From NCBI GenBank assembly GCA_014871385.1, contig CM026426.1, positions 84,707,715 through 84,771,714 on the forward strand: DNA of 64,000 nucleotides, read 5' to 3'. Under the pieces are notes generated by a model. The model searched no databases and was not told where the DNA came from. It worked only from the letters and a program-made list of their open reading frames with translations. Both the position numbers and the translations under genes were made by a program. Numbering within the stretch: the first letter of the stretch is position 1; each line of letters starts with the position of its first letter. Shown here one piece after another: positions 55,977 to 64,000 of the stretch. Source of the stretch: Ceratodon purpureus. Lineage: Eukaryota; Streptophyta; Bryopsida; Pseudoditrichales; Ditrichaceae.

Positions 55977-57307
55977 ATGAAGAGAAGGAAGGAGCTATGG
56001 TTTGCAACGGAGGTTTCTTTACCCAACTGGGGGCTGGATCCCTCCAGAGATTGCAACCATGTGGAGAATTCAGAATTGGAAAACATGTTTGGTGAGAGAA
56101 AGAAGAGGATAGGATATTTCTATCCAAATGCAAAGTCTACAAGAGTTAGAGAGCGGATACACGAATTATATCCAGCCCTTTTCCAATCTACTAAGATGCC
56201 TAAAAGTCAGTGTATCCCTGAGTCTTTGGCAAGAGCAATAGTATCAGAGGTGTGCCATGGGCACCCTATGAATTGGGCTCTATATGGTGAGGATAGATGG
56301 AGGGCAAAAAGAGGTAAATCCAAGAATAAGGAGCCAGTGATCAAGTATGGAGCTCCTCTTTCCAAGGATTCCTACTATGGGTTTGTGAAGGCGAAATTCG
56401 AAGCAGATTTAGCAAAATCAGAACTTCTCTACAGCGAGGTTGAGGCTGACTACAGCGATCGTCATATCTTCATACATACCCTGATGTCAAAGCCGAATAA
56501 TCCAGCAACTGGAGATGAAGCTGAGAAACTTATGACAAGCATTTCGAGGCTGCGTGAGAAATTGCATGATTCGGAGGGGGTTCTGGAAAACATTGAGGAC
56601 AGTGAACAGCATGTGCAAGAAAGGAAGAAAGTAGAAGACCGCATCATAACTCTGAAGTACAGGTTAAAGAAGAAAGAGATTGCCTTGGTTGACACAAAAG
56701 GAGAGATAAATATAGCTATGGCAGAGCTAAAGAGATTTCAATCGATAATGGAGGACCTTCAGGACAAATCAGATCGACTGAGAGATACATTGAAGAAGAT
56801 AACCAAGTTACTCCATATTCCCTTGACCATTCGTACAAGTCATCATGTCGAAGGAGAACTATCTGGTCGGAGTATTTTCCAGTTGAATGTCAATAAGTGT
56901 GCTTTGTGTGATTCCACCTTTCCTCGGATGGATATAATTGTCGCTCCAAGCCACTGCGTATACCACCCATGGTGTGTTGTCATGCAATGTTTGCTAGCAG
57001 ATGAATGTGCCGGCAAGGAATGTAAGGAGAAATTCAGAGAAAGTTGGAAGCAAAGTCTCGGCATCGACAAATTACCAGGTAAAGGAACAACAAACCTTCT
57101 ACATCTCATTCAGTCAAATCCATATTGACGAACATGATCTGAATTGTTTGCTTTACTTCATTTGCTACTAACACCCTCTGAACCTTTGATTTAATAGAGT
57201 ATTATCTTGACAAGTCACCAAGAGAAGGTCAGCAGCCAAGACGCAAGCGTAAGCATACGAACTCGGACATTGGTGGGGTGAACTTTTCCAAGAAGAAGAA
57301 AACGTAA
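55977..57307 (+). CDS. Coiled-coil protein with C-terminal RING-like zinc finger, two coding exons
   Basis: Exon 55977-57078, intron 57079-57197 (GTAAAG...AATAG), exon 57198-57307. The join makes a GAG codon and gives about 403 residues. The first ATG (MKRRKELWF) directly follows an in-frame TGA at 55956-55958. The N-terminal 130 residues are mixed and basic (GEDRWRAKRGKSKN), and residues ~140-275 are a long helix with heptads (LREKLHDSEGVLENIEDSEQ), likely a coiled coil. The finger at ~300-345 has CALC, then SHCVYHPWC and ECAGKEC, that is C-x2-C-x15-C-x2-H-x2-C with further Cys, a RING/treble-clef-like pattern. The second exon is Lys/Arg-rich (PRRKRKHTNS, SKKKKT), a nuclear signal. A nuclear ubiquitin ligase or transposon-derived protein is possible; substrate and partners are unknown. 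The frame is intact. Confidence 0.7.
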
Positions 57308-59000
57308 TGACTATAAACGAGATGAGCAAGATTTAAATTGGTAAGCACAAAGAAACTCACCTTATTGAGATTATATTGTTTAGTTGGGTGGTATCTCTCG
57401 GAACCAACTCAGTCATTATGTTGCAGCAAGGCATAGTAAACACTTCTTCAATTTTACTTGTTAAGTTTCTTCAAAATCGACTGCTAAGACTGTATAAGTT
57501 AAGAATTAGTGAGAGATCACACTAATCGGATATTGACAGAAACTATAACTATATTGTTGTTACCATATTATTGTATAACACGTTTGCTTTATATGTGCCG
57601 GTTGCGGTCAATGTCTGTCAGATGAATCTAGGCGTGGGTGTTGCTACTTTTTAGAATGACATAAGTAATTGAAGATGGAGTGAATCAGATCAACAGTTTT
57701 GAAGATCACCTGAAAATCTTGAAGGCTACTTTCGAGGAACTCATTAAGGAAATAGCAAAGATTTTCATGTTTTCATTCGTAGAATTATAAACTGGATATA
57801 AGAATTAACTCTCGATAAAAACAACTCCACAGTATATAAGTGTATGTTACTGCCTTACACATTGGACTAAAGCAGAGTTTTGTAGAGAAGGGTCTTCAAA
57901 TCATAGTATTGATCATCATCTTACATTTGATAACTTACAGTATACTAACTTCATCTGAGTGCAAAGGCAAAGATAATTCATATCGTTTGACATCCGCAAA
58001 AATAAATTCGTTTTCAAGTGGTGCGACTAAACTCATTCGGTACAGATCGACTCCTGAAGTGCCAACTGAATGAACAACTCTGATCTCTAGTGCCATATCA
58101 CCAAATACCCCAAACTAAGAAGGCAACACTTAAAATTCATCAAAAAAGCCAAAATAGAAATTCAATGACCAACACAAATCACTAAACTAGTTAAATTGCC
58201 CACACATAATTTAACCAGCACAGACATTAATTCAAACTAGAAAATTAAAACAACATGTAAGAGAGACTTAGCAAATACAATAAGAAGTCAAGGCACAGCA
58301 GTAATGCTCATTCGGTGAACTTAAGATCAAAGCTGCTGACCCCATTCGGCATCGAACATGTAATCGCGGCTTCCTACCTTATCGGCACCAAATGACCAAG
58401 TCGATGCCAACCAATGATCCCAATCTCAAATCAGTCCCTCTGTACCTATTCGGTACAGAATGACCACGATGGAAACAAATTATTTATGAAATCGTAACCC
58501 CATTGCAACTACCTTGCGAACCATACTTCTGTTCTAATGGTTTAAGATTTACGTTGACTCTGCAAATGAATTCGGTATGTGAATTTAAAGTGGAGTCTTT
58601 GACTTTTGTCCCAGGAGGGATTGTACTCTATTTTCTTGCAGTGAATTTTCATTTATTGCTCCCAAAAAAAATTAAAAAATAAAATGGAGTCTTTGTATGA
58701 GTTCGGTACCGAACGGGATGTTGCGTAGTGGTTTGTTGGGCTCCTCTCGGCAAGACCAAAACACTCAGGGCAAAGTCAAAGAAAGATTTAAATCGGCTCA
58801 CCATAACGTGATCTGTAGCGAACGCCACTATCATAACCAATTCGCCTAGGAGCCGTCTTCCACAATAATAATTTTCGGCCACACCCTGTTCTGTACAGAA
58901 CGGTTACCTAGGCACTAATTTGGTCACGAAATGGCTAAATGATTTATACAGTAAGATCACAATTTTAATTAAGAGGGAAGGAAGGTGTTCTTGCCGAACA
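57308..59000. other. No recognisable gene; GTTCGGTACCGAAC palindromes
   Basis: Short frames only. From 58035 the stretch carries copies of the GTTCGGTACCGAAC palindrome. Confidence 0.35.
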
Positions 59001-59805
59001 CCTAGCAAGGTCCTTGATTTATGCTTCACACTTAACGGTTATGTGATGAAAAGAAAATGTTTTATATAATGTTTATTCAAAAATAATTGACGAGGATAAG
59101 GAGCACTGGTTATTTTAAGGGAAATTATTTTTAAGAATTTCCATTTCAATATTCACCACATCCAAGTTAGTAAATGGTATAAGGTATGTTTCTTATAATA
59201 TGGGTGAAGTAACTTAAATTATTATATGAACATACGTTCACGTTTGTAATTCAAACAAATCACTTGGATACACAAATAAATTTATTATCGGAATACAAAT
59301 ATAGTTATTACATTGATTATATTATTTGTCAAATACTTATCTTTAAATTGATATTCATAAATTACTGTCACAAAATCATAAATATATATCTAAAACTAGA
59401 GCATTATGTGGACTAGTTTGACAGATAGCATATTCAATATCTATAAATATCTTGTAATTATTCTCTAATAATTATATTAAAAAGTCAACATATATACTTA
59501 GATATATATAAATGTGACAACTTATATAATATTTAAAATATATCAAGTAGTAAAATTATCAAATTATTAAATTATATAATATTAAAAAGTTCTACAACAT
59601 ATATATAGAAATTCGTATTTATGGTTGGAATGTACAAACAATATCCAAAAATTAACATTGATGAAATAAGTAATTTAATATAAAACTTAAATTTCTGATT
59701 ATATAAAAATGATTCAAAAAATTATTTGCAGTTACAAAATATGTATATCAAAATATAGAAACTGATTCTCATGTATATATATACTTATATAAATCTATAT
59801 ATATG

Positions 59806-59863
<58 letters not shown>

Positions 59864-59929
59864 GTATATATTCATTATTTTTTTAAATTATATATGCCTC
59901 TTATAACTTTTTGAATATATAAATATAAA

Positions 59930-59985
<56 letters not shown>

Positions 59986-61436
59986 TTTATATAAGTATAT
60001 ATATACAGATATATCTTAAATGTAATTATGTACTAAAATGAACATCATATGGCTTTATATAAAAGTTTATCACATAAAAATTATTTCCTATAATTACTAC
60101 ATGGTTTATTATAAATTTTTACTTTAAATTTATTCTTTTAAATGTATACATATATTTGCAATCTTCTAATCTTTTAGATATATATTTAAAATCATATTAA
60201 TAAATACACAGTAATATACAATTGCAAAATTATATTGTATATAAATTTTTAAAATAACAAAATATTATTATCATAAAAATAAAAATAAAATTATGCATTC
60301 TTGCGTACATGAAACTAAATTATTTTAGAGTTAATTAACATTATTAAATGTATAATGATGTTTAATTTATTTTACATTTTTAAAACCTCAGGCATTAACA
60401 ATTTTTCACATAATAATTATTGTCTTGTTATTATAAACTGTTATAATTGCGTATGATTAAAACACAAATTTAATATCATATGAATGAAAATTTAAACACC
60501 ACAAGTCTTTTTCATGTGCAATTATAAGATTTTAATATATGAATTTGGAATAGAGTGTTAATAGTGAATATTTAACTTTATTTCATAGTTTTAACAATGA
60601 TTACATTATATATATTTTTAGCAAATTCTATTCTAGATATTTTTGTAATAACATCTTATATATGACGTAATCAACATCACCATCCACAGCCAGGACTACA
60701 ATAGGAATAGGGCAATGGTCAGCTTGGGGTATCACTTTTTGGACACACTAATTAGGTTGTTTTTGTTGAAAGCCTCCAAAGTTTGTCTAATTTGTTCATT
60801 TTGATCAAGTAAAAAGACCCTAACATGGAAAATAAGAAATCATGCGCCTCAATGAAATCAAAGTATATATGCCTATAGAGTTTTTCTTAAAAAAATTAAA
60901 TTTTTTGGATCTATTCGTAGATGAGGAAAAAAATGCTGAATTTTGAGATTTGCAGGCATTAATGTGCACAATTAATTAATTTTTTCATTATAAAAGAAAT
61001 TATTTTGTACTCTACACAAAAAGATGTAGGTCATATTCAAAAATAATATTAAAATAAAAATGATTGATATTCCATTTGCTTGATTCTATGGATTCTAGGT
61101 TACTGGGACATAGCTTACTTTTTCAACTAAAAAATCAAATAAAATTACTTCAAAATCTTTTATTTATTTATTTATTTCTTTTCTTGATATGTTATAAGTA
61201 TAGGCAACTAAAACCACATCTAATGAAGTCTTACAGTATTATAATTAAAAAATGGATATGTTTGACACACCAGCATAGAGTGCAATTGTTCATGAGACAA
61301 CCTTTTTGGGTACCCCAACGAGACCATCATCCAATATCCGAATCCTTCGGGCTTGAAGTGGATTTGAATGAAATAAACCCCTAACCGGTTTGTGTTTCCA
61401 AACAAATTGAAGTCAAATGGGCGTTCGGTACAGAAC
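58035..61436. repeat. Dispersed palindrome family GTTCGGTACCGAAC
   Basis: A perfect copy stands at 58701-58714 and one-mismatch copy at 61423-61436. GTTCTGTACAGAAC, itself a perfect palindrome, is at 58888-58901. Copies with three mismatches are at 58035-58048, 58344-58357 and 58448-58461, and a 13-base variant GTTCTTGCCGAAC at 58987-58999. Single arms (ATTCGGT) occur at 58310 and 58570. None was noticed outside this territory. Confidence 0.65.
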
Positions 61437-61860
61437 ATATGAGAAAGCCGTTAAACAGGTCCAAAACATAATACAATCACTTAATGTAAGTATATAATAT
61501 GGTATATACATATATGAATTTTAGGATTTATTTATACAACTATGAATAATGTTACATAAATGATTATTATATTTTAGATCCATAAGATTGGAAAATAATT
61601 CAGATTTTATTTCATAATTCAGATTTTTAATGAAAATTAACATACATATTAGTTAAAAAATAACATTGTGTAAGAGTAAGAACATAAAATAAAATGAATT
61701 AGTTACATATGTAGCTATCAACACAATATTACTATACAATATACTTTATTTTTATTAAAGTAATTAAAAAACATTTATGATTCTTTAATTATATGTGTAT
61801 AAAACTATTATCTTCACACATGAAGTTCCATCTTGAACTTCACTCACATGTGGTGTACTA
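59001..61860. other. Very AT-rich DNA with (AT)n tracts
   Basis: Mostly A and T, with (AT)n at about 59814-59860 and 59937-59973, the latter followed by (GA)n. The frame at 61064-61384 has no recognisable motif. No gene is supported. Confidence 0.5.
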
Positions 61861-62100
61861 TCATGATTGTTTCACTCGCATGAAGTCGTTTATACTATAG
61901 ATATGAAATTAGAGGATATAAAGTCATTGAAAAAATGTTGCAAGATCAGGATTACAACTCAGTACGATTTGAATTTGAATGGTCGAGGATGTGGCTTTCG
62001 GCGACTCCCGGAAATGGAGGAAGAAAGCATCTGCACAATCGACAAGTGTGGATTTTATAGAGAATACAACTCATTCTATGACTGAAATGCACTCAATTTG

Positions 62101-62193
62101 TATTCAAAACCTTAGAACAAATGCATAAAGCATAAGGTATTTGAAGCTATTGCAGAACTGATTGACAATGCACGTGATGCCAAAGCCACATGT
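62101..62193 (+). pseudogene. GHKL ATPase fragment, MORC-like
   Basis: One frame reads NKCIKHKVFEAIAELIDNAR then DAKATC before a TGA at 62194-62196, with a TAG eleven bases before HK region at 62113-62115. The segment [F]xAIAELIDNAxDAxAT is the N-box of GHKL ATPases, where E and N hold ATP-Mg, and in this form is typical of MORC-family chromatin proteins. Only this one exon-size piece is recognisable, surrounded by AT-rich DNA; a frame at 61867-62085 just upstream is not clearly related. It is a remnant, perhaps of a transposon-borne or ancient duplicated copy. Confidence 0.55.
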
Positions 62194-62196
62194 TGA

Positions 62197-62567
62197 GCTT
62201 CTACTGTTAAGTATACACCTTTAAAAATTTCAATGAATAACAAGCTAAAAATATCAGAACTACATTTCATTCATAATAACTATGTATAAATATATAGAAA
62301 GGTATATAATTCTAAAAATAAATCAAATGTTTAGTATTATTAAAAAATTATTATATTTTAAATTTAATTAGTAAGAAATCAACAAATATGATTTCTAAAG
62401 TGAATATTTACAACATTCTCAAATATGGGTAGCAAAAAAAATTAAACCACAAATTTGCTTCTTGTGCAATCACAAGATTTAGTACACGAATTTTAAATGA
62501 AATATAAATATTAAATATTATAAGTATTATGAATTAATTATAAATATTTATGTTTAAATTTCATTAG

Positions 62568-62657
<90 letters not shown>

Positions 62658-63032
62658 CATAGATAACTTTAGTTAAACATATAAATTTTATTTCACAACA
62701 GAATTCAGATTTTTAAAAATAATATATTTATATTTTAATAATTACCCTTTTAATATCGTTTTATACATTAATTATATTATATAAAATATAAATAAAACTT
62801 ATAATTGTGTAATACGTTTGTATTGAAGTTTAATAAAAATACATGTTTATATAAATTATATTATTAAAATATCTATATAAATATTTAAATATATATCCAT
62901 GTAAGCATTGATATTTGCATTTTAATATTTAAATGTACGTTAGTTTTAAATAACAAATTATATATATAGATATAATTAATTATATATATATATATAATTA
63001 AATATATATATATATCTATATATATATATAAT

Positions 63033-63078
<46 letters not shown>

Positions 63079-63849
63079 ATTATATCTAGAAGTATATTGT
63101 ATCCATTTATAATCATGTATTAATATATACATCTATTTTTTTATATCTGTAAATGTATAATTATATATATGTATATTAATTTTATAGAGATTTTTATTTG
63201 TATTATATATATATATATATATATAATTCAATAAAGTATTATATACTTATTGTATATTTGTATATTTATTATCTATTTATATATTTATTATTATATAGAA
63301 AACTATAGGTATACATAGTTATACATATATAATTATATATAAATAGTTATTCATTAACATAAATATATACATTTGAGTATATATATATTTTTTTAATGCA
63401 TATATGTAGTTTATGTTTAAATAGAAATATTTATGTAATACTAGTAAAAGTACAAATTAAATTGTGTGTGACATCTAATTACTTCATGAAAAATCAAATA
63501 TGTATTTGTAATTGTATATATATCAACTAGATAAATAGACTATTCAAAAACAAAATTTTCAAAACATGCATATTAAAAAACATTATTTAATGTATTCATA
63601 TTTGTGATAATTAATATAGAATATTTAAAAAAAAAATTACTTATTTTTACAAATGTATACATATATATTAAAAGGTACATTCAATTTAGTATCTTAAAAG
63701 TTATGACTATTTACATATACATATATAGATATTGGAATACATAAATTGATAATGTTTGGTTTTTTATTATATATATAAATAATTTGAAAAATATATTTAT
63801 ATGTATTAATAATTGAATATATAAATTGGAAAATAATATATTTTTAAAG

Positions 63850-63922
<73 letters not shown>

Positions 63923-64000
63923 TATTAATATATATATTTATGTACATATTTATACATATTTATAATTATATTTTGATAATTATATATAAGGGAAATTGGA
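62197..64000. repeat. AT microsatellites and AT-rich DNA
   Basis: Long (AT)n tracts stand at about 62571-62652, 63042-63074 and 63849-63915, with shorter ones at 62981-63030 and 63207-63226. Reading frames here are (AT)n artefacts of the Ile-Tyr repeat type. Nothing else is recognisable up to the window end. Confidence 0.85.

Noticed and set aside
63711-63947. Minus-strand ORF with Ile-Tyr repeats
   Set aside because: It is a translated (AT)n microsatellite.

Overview
The window is nuclear DNA of a land plant or close streptophyte relative. It holds one unmistakable nuclear photosynthesis gene, a two-exon psbR (34246-34945), with GT-AG introns, plant-type DNA transposons and long AT microsatellites. 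Several repeat protein families (a DUF7869-type gene, a MULE-like gene, a ParB/DNA-methylase gene, a CYHPWC-type zinc-finger gene) point towards a bryophyte, probably a moss, but that is my inference from memory of such families. Only three protein genes look intact: psbR, a spliced zinc-finger gene (55977-57307) and a PIF/Harbinger transposase (29956-31269). Almost everything else is transposon sequence in various states of decay.

Layout. 1-3120: gag-like ORF1 and leader of a non-LTR element on the minus strand, cut by the window edge. 3837-5660: three small non-autonomous DNA elements in a row (GGGGG-type, CACTA-like foldback, TA-flanked MITE). 7.4-14.0 kb, minus strand: a decayed multi-exon gene joining a ParB-like domain to a class-beta-type DNA methyltransferase. 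It is divergent from a decayed MULE-like transposase gene (14.5-16.9 kb, plus). 17-24 kb: orphan ORFs and gene-poor DNA. 24.3-26.1 kb: broken DUF7869 gene. 27-28 kb: tRNA-derived SINE remnant and an 11-bp minisatellite. 29197-33810: a MITE and a complete 4.25-kb Harbinger element that share one TAA target site, ending 435 bp before the psbR start codon. 36.8-42.8 kb, minus: decayed LINE with endonuclease, reverse transcriptase, RNase H and zinc knuckle. 43.0-44.1 kb: unknown pseudogene. 44876-48228: complete-ended pogo-type element with a dead transposase. 48.4-51.3 kb: low-complexity ORF, MULE-type MITE and a truncated alkenal/quinone reductase fragment. 52.4-54.5 kb: MITE and degenerate tandem repeats. 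56.0-57.3 kb: zinc-finger gene. 58-64 kb: very AT-rich DNA with a GHKL (MORC-like) ATPase remnant.

The signal no ordinary annotation names is a set of three different dispersed palindromes, each confined to its own territory. TGGCGCCGGCGCCA occurs in about 14 recognisable copies over 8.4-24.7 kb, in the introns of the ParB/methylase gene and the gene-poor DNA beyond it. TTAAGGTGATCACCTTAA occurs in 4 copies over 26.2-27.4 kb. GTTCGGTACCGAAC occurs in 6-7 copies over 58.0-61.4 kb. A palindrome spread through an element that also encodes a ParB-like/DNA-methylase protein suggests a self-recognition system (sites plus reader or writer), which I put forward as a hypothesis only.
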